Under the pieces are notes generated by a model, which saw only the letters and a program-made list of their open reading frames with translations, was not told where the DNA came from and ran no database searches. A DNA stretch of 64,000 nt from contig VZRR01011614.1 in NCBI GenBank assembly GCA_013398015.1, positions 256,142-320,141 of the forward strand. The letters are read 5' to 3'. Shown piece after piece: positions 1-13,381 of the stretch. The position numbers were made by a program, and so were the translations under genes. Numbering within the stretch: position 1 is the first letter of the stretch; each line of letters opens with the position of its first letter. This DNA comes from Oreocharis arfaki. Lineage: Eukaryota > Chordata > Aves > Passeriformes > Paramythiidae.

Positions 1-3000
1 CTCTGTGACTTATGTGGCATGGCAGGGGTAAGATTAAATTATAGCTGATTTTCTTCCATCCTGAGATACCCAGAAGCAACTCTGAGATTGATGGGTGGTG
101 TAGTCATTGCATTATGTTTTGATGTGTTTCTTTTGCAGGATAGGTTTCCAGTAAATACAAAGGGATTTAAAAATTATTGTGGGTAAGGAGATGGACAGAT
201 AGTAATTTGAATTTGGTGTTGTGATACTCTCAAAAGCCTCAGTTAGACTCGATTTCTGCCAGAAGAAAAAAAGAAAGAGCAGTATGGTTTTTACGTGGTT
301 AAAAATCAGTGTGCATAACATAATTTCTCTACATCCTGTGTGATGTTATACTGGAGATTATTTTGGTTATAAGCATATGCCAATGTCCTACTCCAGACAA
401 GGATTTTAAAAATTCCAATGTATGAACAGTTAAATATTGACAGATTCTCCACTGTTCCTTAATAAGGATGTATCACTATTACACCAAAATGCAAGTTTAG
501 TGTTAAAAGAACTTAAGTCACATTAGAAATAATTTTTGAAAAGTCCTTTAGCTAAAAAGTTGAAAAGTATCAAAAAGTCGAAACTATGAGGAGGGATGGG
601 AGGAAGGTGCTACAGTGAGCTGATTGCACAGTTAGAAAGGCACATGTACATCTTCTGTCTTCCACTGCCTTTGCTCCCCATGTTTTGTGTTTAAGGATGA
701 GGCAGCAAAAAGGAATTTCAGTGGTGAATTGAATCTAGCCAAGAAAGGGGCTTGAAATCCAGCTTTGGGAAGAAGAGGGGAAAACTGCTCAGCAGGCAGA
801 TGGGCAACAGAGGGAAGGCAGGAAATATATGCAAACAAAAATAATGAAGTTTGACTTGTTTCTATGGTACAGAAATGTGTCTGGAGGTGGGTTTAGGTAG
901 AAGCTGTGTAAATTATTGAAAAACAAGTCAAGTTACACAGCAGTGTTATATGAATTAGCTGGAAGAGGCTGGCTGGGGAAGCATGTGAAAGGGAAAACTT
1001 CAGCAGTGGACCTTTGCAGGAGCAGGAGCATGTGTAGACAGTTGAATGTAGGGGTCAAGAAGAGGAGCAACCAAGGGGGTGAAGCTGTCAGGATTGGAAT
1101 GAGGGGTTGCCTCTACACCCAGTGCAATGGGTCCTTGCAACAAAACTGGAAATCCCAAATGCTTCATGAACTTGTAACCTTTTAGAAACAGTGGTAAGAT
1201 CAAGTGAGTGCCTACAGTAGCATTTCCAAATTCCTAGAAATCTTGCTGGATCCACAGTGAACATGTAAAAGGACTTACTATGACAACACTCAGGATGTTT
1301 GTAATAATAGGAGGAGAATATGAGTAATCTTCTGGAAAGTGGTTTAACATACATACTGAAGTGACTGGTATCTTTCATTACAAATATGTAGTTTTAGGGC
1401 GTAGTTTTGAGATAATTTTAAACTGATCTGTAGGCAGATTAAAAGGCGTGCTCCCACTTTTTCCCATTCCCTAATTTTTGTTACTTCCTCCCTTGGTCCC
1501 AGATTGCCAGTTGTGTGATGCTCTGGTTATTTGAGTCAGGGACTCACTGCCTGCCTTAAAATCAGCTGGATCTGCAGTCCTGCTGGCCTCAAGGCATACG
1601 AGGCAGTGGGGAGGCTGGGTGTGGAGGGCTGCATCCACGTGGGTTTACGCCAGCATGAAATGCTGATAAATCCTAATGCCTTTTATGTGTGGAAACACAG
1701 GGTAAACTGCAACTGTTGCAATCACCTAAAGTGTTTCTGTTCCCAATATCCTATTTTGGGGTTTCTTCACCTGGTACATGGAGCTGTGCCTGGAATTTGT
1801 ATCCCCTAAGGTTACAGTTGACCTGTGTTTACTGAAAATGAGGTGGTAAAACTTGGAAATGAGCATTTTGTTCTGATTTGTTTATGGTTAATGAAACGGG
1901 ACTTTGCCTTGAAAGACTTAACCTTGAAAGAAGTTACTGAAATTTAAAAATAGTGGGGATAGTGTTTTTAGGATTGCATCTGCTTTTTGCCTTGTGTCAC
2001 ATATAGCAGTGTGGGGTTTTTCTGAAAATATCATTAAAAAAAGCTGTTTCGGTGAGCTTCTCTGGGCGAGTCTGTATCCTGACCAAAATATACAACTGAG
2101 CAAAGCTAAATGAGTGTGGTTGGTCCCACGTGCTCTGCTTGCTGGTGCTCTGTGCTGGTCTGCATGGTGGGTACTGAGAAAGCAAGGATGGAGATGTCTG
2201 TGTTGTCTCAAAAGGCCTCTGCACGGAAAGGGCTTGGGCTTATTGAGGATGAGCAAAACAAATTTTGAAAATACATAATGGGGCTACATAGAGGAAGAAA
2301 AAACTTTGGAAGGAGAGGTGTGTAGTGTCTTAAATACCTCCTAGTTCAAAGAAAGGCTTGTGTGAAGTGCTTTTGGGAGGTAACCCCGACAGAAGTGGAT
2401 GGATCAATGGTACAGCAGCATAGTGTGTACTCAATGGTGCTCCATCATCTGAGACAGGCTCTTCTGAGGCTGGTAGAATAGCTGTGACTTACTGTGGCAT
2501 GTGCAACCCTGCAGTTCGATCATTGCTGTGCAGCACGTAGAGAGGATCTTGAGTATTATGTCATGCTCTCCAGCTGGGCTCTCTGCTTGAAAGCCATAGG
2601 AAGATGCAGTGATGCCTGATACCCAGTGGGTGCAATGCTGGGGTCCTCTCACTTCTAAGAAACACGGTGTTTAATTTACTAGCCTGTATGGGGACTGCTG
2701 CCAGGGCTCCAACTGTTGCATAATGTTACACAGGAGGAATCACTGGCAGATTTCAAGCTGGCTATCATTCCAGATCACTCCCACACAAAGGAAATTGTAG
2801 CATACATGTAACTCTGAGGCTTTTTGTACTGCTCTCAGCAGTCTAAAATTAAAAATATAACTAGGAAACTTGAAAGAGTTTGCCTGCTCAGGCTGTAGCC
2901 CCTCTGCTTGTAGTAGCCTCCCCTGCAGGGTCTTGCATGCGGAAGAGAATCCAGACAGCGACAGGTAAGAGTGAGAGCCTCACAAAGAAGCAACACCTCA

Positions 3001-3260
3001 ATTGTTTTTTAAAGTTCTAAGCATTAAAATTGTGAGTATTTTATACAAGATGAAAGAATCCTCTTTTGGCTCAAACTGGTTTTCATGTTCTGTGGATTTT
3101 GTGATTCCCAGAAAAAGCCAGACCCTTGATACTCAGACATCATAGGGGGAAATAAGATTTCCCCCTCATTTCCATGCATGCCCGTTCCCTACCCATTTTC
3201 TTGTCAGTCTGATTCATAATGTTCAAAAACATTCACTGCATTTTTCCTTCTTCCCCACAG
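1..3260 (+). other. IGF2BP3: IGF2BP3 intron, 5' part outside window
   Basis: This stretch lies upstream of the first visible IGF2BP3 exon and ends in a polypyrimidine tract and CAG acceptor at 3241-3260. I looked for the preceding exon, which in the family encodes the Pro-rich linker between KH2 and KH3, and did not find it, so it should lie left of the window. No repeat or RNA gene is recognised here, and the short open frames look like chance. Confidence 0.7.
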
Positions 3261-3380
3261 CAACAGCCCGAGTCTGAGACTGTTCATCTGTTCATCCCAG
3301 CCTTGGCAGTTGGAGCTATTATTGGCAAGCAGGGACAGCACATCAAACAACTTTCTCGTTTTGCAGGCGCATCTATTAAG
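3261..3380 (+). CDS. IGF2BP3: IGF2BP3 exon encoding the start of KH3
   Basis: Forty codons, phase 0 at both ends, from QQPESETVH to AGASIK. It includes the KH3 GxxG loop (IIGKQGQHIK). The acceptor is CCCCACAG at 3253-3260 and the donor GTATTA at 3381. Confidence 0.97.
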
Positions 3381-6300
3381 GTATTATTACACCAGCTATA
3401 ACTTTCTGCCTATTCTACGTGACACTTTCAGCAAGTTTGCACAAGCCGTGCTTTCGTGAACATCCTCCCCCTCTCCATGCTTAAAATGTGATGTGATAAA
3501 TGGAACATTTGTTTATAAATCATCTTTTAATCTTCCTTGAGACAAGATAATTAGAAGCATGTTTTCAAACGTCTCCTGAGGTGTGAAATATAAGCTGCAA
3601 AGAAAACTACTTTGGTGGTCTTAGAAACAGACTTGTGCCTTAATGATGCAGTGTTTAAAGGCTTTCTCCTTGCTTTAGGTAAAGTGAAAATTGGTGGGGT
3701 AAATTCCCCTTCAAAATACAGCAGCACAGGTGAAGTTTCTTGCTCTCATGACTGCCCTTGCTCTGTTCCAGACAGATTGGTCTGGGCTGTGAAGCTCAAA
3801 CGGCTCCACACTGAATTGTTTGTGCTGTGACTTCATCCATGTGCTGCTCCAAGCTCCTGGGGCCAGTCAGTTCTTAAATAGAATATTTACCTTGTTATCA
3901 GGTATAACATCCAGCTGTTTGTGTATTGACCACCTCAGTGTAGCTAAGAACAAGATGATTTGCAGAGGCTGACCTCTAATAGAAGTTTAAGTCAGTTTGG
4001 TGAAACCTTTCTTGGCTGCATACAGGGGTTGGTACCAGTTGCAGCCATAGGAAAGCCTTGGCTTTTGGCCACTAATGCCATTGTAACCACAAGTATCTTC
4101 TCTAGACGCTTGAGCATTTTTTCCAAAATAATATTTTTGGCTGTTTTATGCTGTAAAGATAATGTTTTGGCTGGAATTTTAAAAAAAAAGTTTGTAGTAC
4201 AATGTGCAGCTTTAGTATGCTGTTAGGTGGACATTTTGTTGCACAGATAAAACAACTGCATTCTTCTCAGCCCTCCTTTTTTTTGTTTCAGAGGGGCGAT
4301 GTGTGTAGTGAGGGCTATGGCAGGGATCTGCCAGAAGTCTGGGGCACAAGGCAGGAGCTGGCTGTGCTGAGCTGAACTTTGTGAAGCTGAGCTTGGCTTG
4401 GAAGGTGTTCATCTAAGTATGCGGAGCAAAATAATTGGGAAACCCTGATGAATGAGTCTTGTGTGGTTTGCCACGTGCTGATCCATTTACTGGCCAGTCA
4501 ACCAATGACAGTGCCCAACTCCATCCTTTTTGAGTAGAATGTTAAATAGTTATACTACCCAGCTGGTTTACATTAGTTAAGTACTAATAAAATCATATTT
4601 TTAGGGGAAAAATGAAAGAGAAGAAAGTGAGAGGTGTCAATATTTCTTTATCAAATCTGTTTTGCATGTGGCTGTGATTTATCACATATATTTCTTCTTG
4701 CCTTCTCCATTCCCACAGCTTGTATCTAAAGTTTAAGCTGTGTATGGAAGGTACTGCTGGGTGGATAGAGAAATGTGAAATAACCTGGACCTCCAAGAAC
4801 CCGTCCAAACTAGTTCTTCAGTTGGTCCTTGGAAGAGAGTTTAGTGGAAAGGGAGTTTCCAGTGTTTCTCATGCATCTGGCTAACAGTAGCCTCAGGCTT
4901 CCTCTACTGGCTGGCACCCCTCTACCCCATGCATTTAACATTTCTGTATTAATTTAAATTCAGATAAACGTTTTCTCAAGCTCTGGTCTTTTGTTCCTTC
5001 AGGTAGAATAAAGCAAAGAAACTTTTCGTGAAAATAAGATTAAATCTCAGCAAAAGTGTACAGATTCAGGGTATGCTTGCTAAATTGGGAAGCTGTATGT
5101 GTACTTATCTATTAAAATAATGCAACATCACCTGTTATCTGGCAGAACAATGTAGAGCTTCTGTGAGAAAGTATTAAATATGGCAACTGGTAAACGATTC
5201 AAAACTTCTAACCTTCCATCATGTTGACCACCTGTCCCCTGTCATAACTTTGGAGCGAAGCAATAAATTGTGAATCAAGGAATCTGTGCTTTTAGCTAAG
5301 AGTTGGAGGGAGTGCTGCCTGAGTAACTTTCAACAATTGCCAAACTGCAATAACCATACTTTGTGGAGGAAGTAGGACTGTGCATAATGCTTGCTTTGAG
5401 TTGTGCTGTAGCTTACTACAGCTGAAAGCGCTTTTTATCATCCTGCATCTTCTCTGTGCTCATGCTGAGCTCTGTAGATCTGGTGAAACTCATGAGCCGT
5501 GATGCAAGACCAACCTACAGATGCACTGGGGTTCTGCACGAGGCTGCAGTGCTCAGGCTGTCACCTCAGTGGTGCACGTGGCTGTTGCTGAGCTCAGGTT
5601 GTGTCCCAGTGCTGGGGGTCACTGCTTGGCAATGCAGGCTCAGTGTGGGACTCCAGCAGGCTCAATTACTCAGCAAAAGAGCCAGGCAGGGATTTCAGTT
5701 TCCTGTTGCTCACCCTGTGCTACACTGCTAGGACCTGTTGTGAACCATTGTCATCTCCTTGGTTATAAATTCTTTCCAGAGCAGCCCTTCCTGATGAAAC
5801 GTGAACCTTATGGGGTTTGGGTGTATAAAGTTGCCAGTTTGTGGCTTGGCATATAGAAGATTGGTTGTTTTCTGGTTAGGAATGTAAAGTTGTTTAATCT
5901 CAGAAGTTAAATTCACCACTTGTATAGTATTTGTATGTATACAACTACTTTTTCCAAGGGCAGACAGACAAAATTAACACAGAATTCTCTTAGGTTACCC
6001 CTTCAGACATTGAAATGTTAGTTGGTATATGTCTCTTTTGCATCCCTCAGCCATGTTTTACCCCAGCTTCTGAGAACAGGATGTTCTAAGATTAAAATCA
6101 AAGCGAGATATGTCTCAGAACATTTAGACACCTAAGATGTAATGAAAGCTTGACAGAAGATATTTTTCCTAAAATTTTAATGAAGGTGCTGGTGTTCATT
6201 GAGAAAACAAGAGGAGACTGAGAGACAAACTACAATGTCCACTTACATGGATGACAATTGTCAGGCTGAACTCTGTTCAGTCAGCTGCCTCTAAACGTGC

Positions 6301-9300
6301 CCTGAAATTTTGCCCCTCCAAAATACTTGTTTCAAAGAATGAATAGATTTAGTCTGTGCTTGTTCTTGCCACGTCATATCATATAAATGTACTGATGTAA
6401 AATTAATGTATATTTTTAGATATATCCAATTGGAATTCATAAATAATGAAAAATAGATATGCAAACCAGATAACTAGTAAGTAATGCCTTCTCCATCTTA
6501 GCTACAACATGAATAATGTTATGAACTTTCCTTAGCAAAATTCTTTAGTGAAAATGATGCCTGGTGACTGGTAATTTGTCTGCAATAAACTACAGCTGTT
6601 AAATATGAATAACATCCCTATGCCAACAGCTGAGATGAAATTCTGTAGTGTTTAATATATTGCTCATTCAACAGCAGCCATGTAATACTAGATGCAACAA
6701 TGGAAATGTCAGTTGTGATAAACAAAAGATTCATTTGGAATGTCAGAAGCTAGTCTGAATTATTCAATGCCACTGGATTCTCAGAACAACACCCACAGAA
6801 ATCTTACTGTTGTGGTGACATGAACTGCTAAAGACCCTACAGGCATCTCTGTCTCAGCTCTGGTGGAGCTTAATTTTTATTTGGGTCACACATTGTCCGG
6901 TATAGAGGAATGTTTTGGATCCGATTAGTTACAACAGTAAAGTGATCTTCTGTTCTCAGGGGAAGGGATGCAAGCTCTTGCTAATGAGCAAAACTTCTTG
7001 GAAAGACTATTCAAGCTAGTGGGTAGGGATGAGAATCTCAGTTTATTAACCAGATTTGTCTTTTTGAAGGCTACATGTCTTACATCACTCATAGCCACAT
7101 GAAAATGCCATGTGGGGTTCTGCCATATGTGGATGAGTAGCTGTGTCTTTAATTTTCAGAAGTAAATTTGCTTATGGCAGTTTAGCCAGTTTCTCCATAT
7201 TTCATTACAGCTAATTAATGCACTTTAAAGAGAACAAACTCGTCATGACTGAAGTGTGATGCTGCTGCTGTAACGAATAATTTTTCACTCCTGAACAGAA
7301 TGTGAGACTGAAATGGGGAGGAGGTGGCTTTTAACTCTTCCTTCAAAAGACAGCTACCAATAGCTATGTTTATCCATTCCAGATTGCCCCTGCTGAAGGA
7401 CCAGATGCTAAGCTGAGAATGGTTATCATCACTGGACCTCCAGAAGCGCAGTTCAAGGTACAACATACAAAAACCTGTCAGTGTGTAGTGGCCTTTGGAC
7501 CATAAGGGACAACATTGAAAACAAAACTCTTGGTTCCAAGCACACTTTCTTCAGAAAATTAGTAAACACTTGGGTTTTGCTTTCCATTTGCTGAAAGGTG
7601 TCTCATAGGAATACGAGTAATACAGGACTATTAGAGGCCACATTCTGGTCGCCTGAAAACTGGTGGGTGTTTCATGTAAGAAGGAATCAAGTCTGGCATG
7701 AAAATATGGCCATATTATTCCTCAATTTCCCTTCCATCCACGAACATCTTTGAGTTGAGTCTTTTAATCTGTCTTAATATGTGCAACAGTTTCGTGTGCT
7801 TAATTGAAATAACAAAGCTGACGAGATGAAATCGAGTCTTCCCAGGTTGCTGTTTTGTGCCGAATGGAAAATGCTTTTTGGGTAGCTCTACAGATAAAGG
7901 CAAGATTTCTAATTGTATTTTCACTACAGCTACAAGGAGATACTCAACCTGCTTATCCTCTCTGTCTTCAAATTAAGTTCCAGAGTGGCCCTCTGCCTGA
8001 AATGTCAAGGGATAAATGTAGTTATCCCAAAAGGAGTTGACTGCACTAGGAGTCATGCAGGCAGCTCAGTGCAGCAGCTTGGCATCATCACAGATGAGGC
8101 ATGGAGCAGGTAGAAAGTCACTTGAGAGTTTATATCCTGGCATCATTTTCTTGCCTGTTCTCATTTTTGACTTTTTATTTTTGCTTCAGAGCATCTTGCA
8201 AGAAGGAGGTATACAAACTTCAGGGGTATCAGTTTCATTAATGCCTTCAGGATTTTTGGAAAATTATCAGGGCAAGTACTTTGCAGTGGTAATAACAAAC
8301 TAGATGCATTTGGGATTGTTGCTCAGTGTTACCATGTGCATTTGAGATGCTATTGAAGGCAAAGAATGACTTTGAAGCTCTGTCTCCTTGATATTTTCTG
8401 TGTGCATGTGGGCTTGGCCACATGGGATGTTTCACATATTGGGTACTCTTACGGTCTGGGGTCAGCGCAAGGTCAGATACTGGCTACTCCTCCTTTTCAT
8501 CAGGTATCAGTGGACTTACCCTCAAGGAGTAGCATGCCGAAGGAAATCTGGGCATCCCTCATCCTGGCTTTTCATGTAGGCAAAGGCTTGTCCTCAGGTT
8601 TCCTCCCCAGGAAAAGGTGGGAGTCCCACAGAGTTCTGGCAGCTCATCTCTCCAACCTGGATCATGCAAGGAGGAAAGTGTCCCTTTTCTGCACCCCATA
8701 TATCGGTTAAAACCAATCCATCAGTCACTACTTCACACCTGGGCTCTGCTTGCAGAGGTGCATCAATGTAGTAGCACAGTCAGTGCTCCTGAATATGCTG
8801 GTCTCAGGAAGGAAAGGGATTATCCCTTGGGGCTTCGTTCAGCTCCAGACCTTGTAGTCTTTTAGCTGCTCTTTGAGCAATGCCCTCTTGACTGGGGTGG
8901 GCAGAGGCAGAACTCAGTCCTTCCTTTTATCACCACTGTCAACCTGAGGCTGGCCTTACAGCCAGGTCCACTCTTCATTAGTGCTCTCCTTAAACTCTGA
9001 TTAAGAAGGGTCTCCTCTCTTGGGACAGTGGTTGCTGGGGCACCAAGAATGTAAACTGGTGCTCAACAACTCGAAGAGGGAATAGCTGCTGCTCAGATGA
9101 GTATTGAGCTCTTGGGAGAGGCAGTGCTATCCCAGAGCCTGTGACTTTGGCATCCTTTCCTCACGCCACTGTGCTCTGCTGTCTGTGATTCAAGTCCACG
9201 GTAGCTGCAGCAGCTGCCTCCCTTTCTTCCTCAGCTGCTGCAGCCTGAGGATGTTGCAATGTGCAGGACTAGTTGTTAGCAAGGGCATGGGAAGGGAACA

Positions 9301-12300
9301 TGCCACTGCTCTGAGCCTCCCCTGCAGTGCTCCCTAGAGTTCAGGCATCCCTGTGACACCACTATTCATGCATGATTGTGCTGCCTTGGATCTGGGATAT
9401 ACGAAAGTGAAGTGGAATCTAAAGTATACAACATATTTCAGCCACCATTTAACTGTGAAGGAGCTTGGAGCCTAGTTAGGTTGTTTCCTTTCCTAAAGAG
9501 CTTTTCAAGAACTGAAAGTTTTGAGATGTTGGAAGACCATCTACAATCTTTTTTTTAAAAAGTCCACAACCCATCTTTCTTTATAATTCGGCAGTAATGT
9601 CAGCTCTTTTGAAGCATCTAGGAGCCACAGAGTAGAAGATCTGGTTGCTATTTCTCATGAATTCACTGATGAACAGCTGTGAATAAGGAAATAAATGTGT
9701 TTAAAAATCAGCAAATTTTGAAAATCAGCAAAAAACAACCCCTTGCTCTCAGTGGACATTCTTCTTCCTATCTGGCACTTGTGTGTTTCCCAGAAAAAGG
9801 AACTGTGTGCTGCTTGGAATCATACTGTTCCCATGGTACTTAGATCTGGGCAGTTTGACTCTTTACTTTGGAAAATTAAGCAAGTACCAATTTATGTATT
9901 TTAAACAATATATTGTAATGGATTGTAAAAGCAAGCTGTTGACTCCAATTGGCTTTTTATTCCATGACTTGTTCGGGTTGTTGTGGCTTTTTTAGTTTAG
10001 TGTCCTTAGAAGAATGGGTTTCTGAGTCAATTAATTGCATTTTGTGCTTCTGGGTGTAATAAAAAACTTCAGCCTGACTGTTGTTCTCTCCACCACTCTT
10101 TACCTCTACAGAAATGTGATAGTTTCTTTCAAAAGCATTATTTCTACTGAAAAGCAGAAAAATAATGATCCCTTTTAAATTGCTTTCCTGGTTTGTCAAG
10201 CAATCTTTAAAGCTGGACAGTGGTACTTCCTAGTTTGGTACAAAGACTTCTTTTAGAAAAATAGTGTATTTTTTAGGGAAAACACTCTGTCAGGATTGTG
10301 TCTCCTTTCTGTGGAATTCCTTGATGTTAACTAGATTCCAAGAAGAACATTATCTAACTGAAAGCAATTTTGCAGGCTCAAGGGAGAATCTATGGAAAAC
10401 TCAAAGAAGAAAATTTCTTTGGACCTAAAGAAGAAGTGAAACTTGAGGCTCATATAAAAGTGCCATCCTATGCTGCTGGTAGAGTTATTGGTAAAGGAGG
10501 CAAAACAGTAAGTAGCTGAAATAGAACACTTAGTGTTACTCAGTTATGTTTCATATTCTGGTGTGTATATATACATAAAGCTTAAACTTTTAGCCAAACT
10601 AATTCTTTGATGCTACATTAAAGCAGGAGCTATTTTCTTAGCTGTACTTAAGTTTTCCTTTCTTCTGCAGTAGAGTTGAAGCTAATCTTAGAATGATTTA
10701 TTTAATTTCTAAATAAGTGGTAGGAATTTAAGACATGTTGAGACCTCAGTATTACAAAAAAAGTGTATCTGTCTTTGTTTCAATTAAATTAATGGCATTT
10801 CTTAGGCTCAGTTGGTTGTATAAAACAACATCACTGAGATTTTTCGATCCTCAAAAGGTGCTGGGGCTCTGCTGGTGCTCTAGTATTTTCATATAGTGTT
10901 AAGTCAGGAGGTAGATGATATCTGCAAAGACATGGTTCAGTCCTGGGTGTCCATCCTGAGTGCAACAGGGTCTTTAGGTTAAGTGTCAGGGGGCAATGTG
11001 GCCTCTTCCACTACTTGCAGTGGTAAGAGGTTTAAGGACAAACGTGTGAGATGTTCATCTAAAACATTAATTACACAATGATAAGCATTTCTAAAATAAA
11101 ATTAGTGCAAATGAGACAAAGACTCTAACCTTACCTCTACTTAACACTATGGAAGCCTGATAAGCTGCTGAAATTAATTTGAACAAACAGAACTTCTCTT
11201 TGTTCGGTCTGAAGTTCTCCATCTTGTGGAGGTTTTTGAAGGAAAAGTGTATAAATACTCTGGCATTTTTCTTCCCTATATTATATGATTTTTCTGACCT
11301 TACACTTTTAAACTCAACTGTAAATACTGTGGCATCTATTTGCTTTTTCAAAGTCGTGTATTTAACACCTTCTGTGTGTTGTATTTAGTCTTTTAAACAC
11401 TTCTACAAACCCAGAGGACTTGGTGCTAATTTATGTTAAGAGACACAAGAGGCTCATCTTGCAGAGGGCACCCTGCAGCATAAAGATGGTTTTTAGAAAC
11501 GTAGCTTAGAGGGTGATGTTTCAGTGGTCGGTATCTTTGAGGCTTGGTGGTTGCACAACATTTATTAGTTTAAGTTTTCTGACTTCTACTATCTGTTTGT
11601 AGGTAAATGAGCTTCAAAACTTGACAAGTGCAGAAGTTGTAGTCCCTCGTGACCAGACACCTGATGAAAATGATCAGGTGGTTGTGAAAATAACTGGTCA
11701 CTTCTATGCATGCCAGGTAGGAGGACTGCAATGAATTTCTGTATTGCCTCGATGTTTCCATGGTCTTTCTTTTATAGCCATGTCCAGGAGCCAAGAGATG
11801 GAAGACTTCTGCTCAGGAGACAGAAAGCACTGCTTGCTAGGCTCCTCTGGTTGTCTTGCTGCAAAAAACCTTCCTCATGCCTGTGAGAGAGATTTTTAAC
11901 AATACTGCACGTTTACATATGCAAAACAGCCTCCTTAAATTCTTCTGTCAATTTATTCAGGCTCTGGCACTGCTAAAACTTTCAGAGTAAAAGAAAACAC
12001 AAGTTGTGACTGGGCTGAAATTCAGAAGGAACAGAGACAGAAGCCATCCCATAGTATCTGGAAAGAACTGCACCCAGATATGCAGTTTGTCCACATTGCC
12101 CAATCTGTTGATTTAATATCATAAAGAAAAGGATCACAAGAATTCTTCCTTCACTTAGACTCATTTCTTTTGATACTTTGCTACAGGTGACTTGTAGTTC
12201 AGAAAGGACATGGGGGGCTGGGAAGTCCTGTAAATCTGACCTTCTGGATACCTTAGTGCATAAAAAATTTGTACGCTCTTTATTAAAACAGCGGTTCTTA

Positions 12301-12742
12301 TAAAAGATTAGTATTTCCAAAGAAGTAAAATGAAGGCTGTAGCTTCAATAATCTCAACATTGGTAGTCATCTCCCTATTCTCATGCTTTCTATATTACAG
12401 ATGTGAAAATTGACCATGCAAGTAGTTGTGGTAGGTGGAAAAGAGAAGTAAAACTAAAATTTTGGTTGTACATCATGATTAATGCCAAGTGTATTTTAAT
12501 TAACGAGTAATCTTGTCAGTACTAGGGATTTAGTCATTCCAGATTTCCTTAATCCCAGTAGCATCTCTTGTTGGCGGTAAACAGCAGTCACTGTAGCATG
12601 GCATCATGATGGGTTGTTTCTTCTTCTTTGTGTCCTTCAGCTTGCTCAGAGAAAAATTCAGGAAATACTGGCTCAGGTAAGAAGGCAGCAGCAACAGCAA
12701 AAAACATTGCAAAGCGGACAGCCTCAGCCAAGACGAAAATAA
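3261..12742 (+). CDS. IGF2BP3: IGF2BP3 (IMP3), C-terminal half: KH3, KH4 and tail
   Basis: Insulin-like growth factor 2 mRNA-binding protein 3 is a cytoplasmic RNA-binding protein that stabilises, localises and controls translation of target mRNAs; it is mainly embryonic and re-expressed in tumours. Five exons (3261-3380, 7383-7457, 10376-10507, 11603-11716, 12641-12742) join without frame breaks into the last 180 residues plus a TAA stop. KH3 carries the GxxG loop GKQG and KH4 carries GKGG, the loops that grip RNA; both are intact. The tail is Gln-rich and ends PQPRRK. Paralogue choice rests on residues such as the ACQ–AQRKIQEIL segment and the RRK end, which match IGF2BP3 rather than IGF2BP1/2, and on the MALSU1–GPNMB neighbours. 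The RRM domains and KH1-2 are outside the window. All introns are GT-AG. Confidence 0.97.
3381..7382 (+). other. IGF2BP3: IGF2BP3 intron (4.0 kb)
   Basis: GT-AG intron splitting KH3. No exon or CR1 copy is recognised. The part at about 6360-6790 is AT-rich with many homeodomain- and SOX-like words and reads like a conserved noncoding element (see findings). Confidence 0.85.
7383..7457 (+). CDS. IGF2BP3: IGF2BP3 exon encoding the rest of KH3
   Basis: Twenty-five codons, phase 0 at both ends, IAPAEGPDAKLRMVIITG… to EAQFK. It completes the beta strand and last helix of KH3. Acceptor AG at 7381-7382, donor GTACAA at 7458. The near-universal IGF2BP stretch VIITGPPEAQFK is present. Confidence 0.97.
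7458..10375 (+). other. IGF2BP3: IGF2BP3 intron (2.9 kb)
   Basis: GT-AG intron between KH3 and the KH3–KH4 linker exon. I see no exon, RNA gene or recognisable repeat in it. Confidence 0.85.
10376..10507 (+). CDS. IGF2BP3: IGF2BP3 exon: KH3–KH4 linker and start of KH4
   Basis: Forty-four codons, phase 0, AQGRIYGKLKEENFF… to GKGGKT. The KH4 loop GKGG is intact. Donor is a strong GTAAGT at 10508. Confidence 0.97.
10508..11602 (+). other. IGF2BP3: IGF2BP3 intron (1.1 kb)
   Basis: GT-AG intron inside KH4. Nothing else recognised. Confidence 0.85.
11603..11716 (+). CDS. IGF2BP3: IGF2BP3 exon: rest of KH4
   Basis: Thirty-eight codons, phase 0, VNELQNLTSAEVVVPRDQ… to HFYACQ. The acceptor is TTTGTAG ending at 11602 and the donor GTAGGA. 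The TPDENDQVVVKITGHFYACQ end is the IGF2BP3 version of this segment. Confidence 0.97.
11717..12640 (+). other. IGF2BP3: IGF2BP3 last intron (0.9 kb)
   Basis: GT-AG intron ending in a pyrimidine-rich tract and TCAG at 12637-12640. Nothing else recognised. Confidence 0.85.
12641..12742 (+). CDS. IGF2BP3: IGF2BP3 last coding exon and stop
   Basis: Thirty-three codons and TAA (12740-12742). It encodes the last KH4 helix (LAQRKIQEILAQV) and a basic, Gln-rich tail, with five consecutive Gln after RR and the end PQPRRK. The human tail, from memory, has a shorter Gln run. Confidence 0.97.
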   Translation, partial: LAQRKIQEILAQVRRQQQQQKTLQSGQPQPRRK

Positions 12743-13373
12743 AGGTTTAGGAAATGGCCCATCAGAGACAGATGCCAGACCAAAGACAGACTGTGCGACG
12801 AGACACGGGTGGTGAGCACCTGTTGAAGATTTATGCAGAAGATCCACCAAGCCAATCACCTGTTCGAGGACCAGGCAACCGTTGAACGCTGTCTCTGAGA
12901 ATGTATTCTTTAGGCTCTCTCAAACTTTTGAAACCCAGCTTTAAAATAAGGACCCCTTCACTTCCCTTTTGTTCTATTCTCACAATTTAACATAAACTCG
13001 TTAGTCTTTTTTATTGTTCTTATTATTCCCCAACAATTTTAGAACTTGGTTTAATGAAGCTTTCTCTTCTGAGTTCACTGGTTAAAAAAAAAAAAAGAAA
13101 AGAAAAAACCAACAACAAAAAAAAAGAAAAGGCATTGCTCTCATAGGTCCAGTTGTAAAAGAAGAAACACATTTGGAGGGTGGGATTGTGGGTGGGCTAG
13201 GGTTAGAGCAAGGGTATTGACAAGAGTTTAAGTGTTAATCCCAATGTTGAAACAAGTGGCATTTTTTAAAACAATTTGGTTGCATTTTTACATAACACTG
13301 CCATGAATAACCTAAGGGAAGTGTTGAATGGTGTTGGCCAGGGCATAAAAAGATAAATATGCATTTTACTAAA

Positions 13374-13381
13374 CTACCTCA
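13374..13381 (+). promoter_or_regulatory. IGF2BP3: let-7 seed match 1 (8mer)
   Basis: CTACCTCA, the perfect 8-base complement class for the let-7/miR-98 seed, in the IGF2BP3 3' UTR. Confidence 0.75.

Noticed and set aside
13084..13131. A-rich run in the IGF2BP3 3' UTR, considered as a retroposon poly(A) tail
   Set aside because: No retroposed body upstream and no target-site duplication; it is within the continuous 3' UTR.
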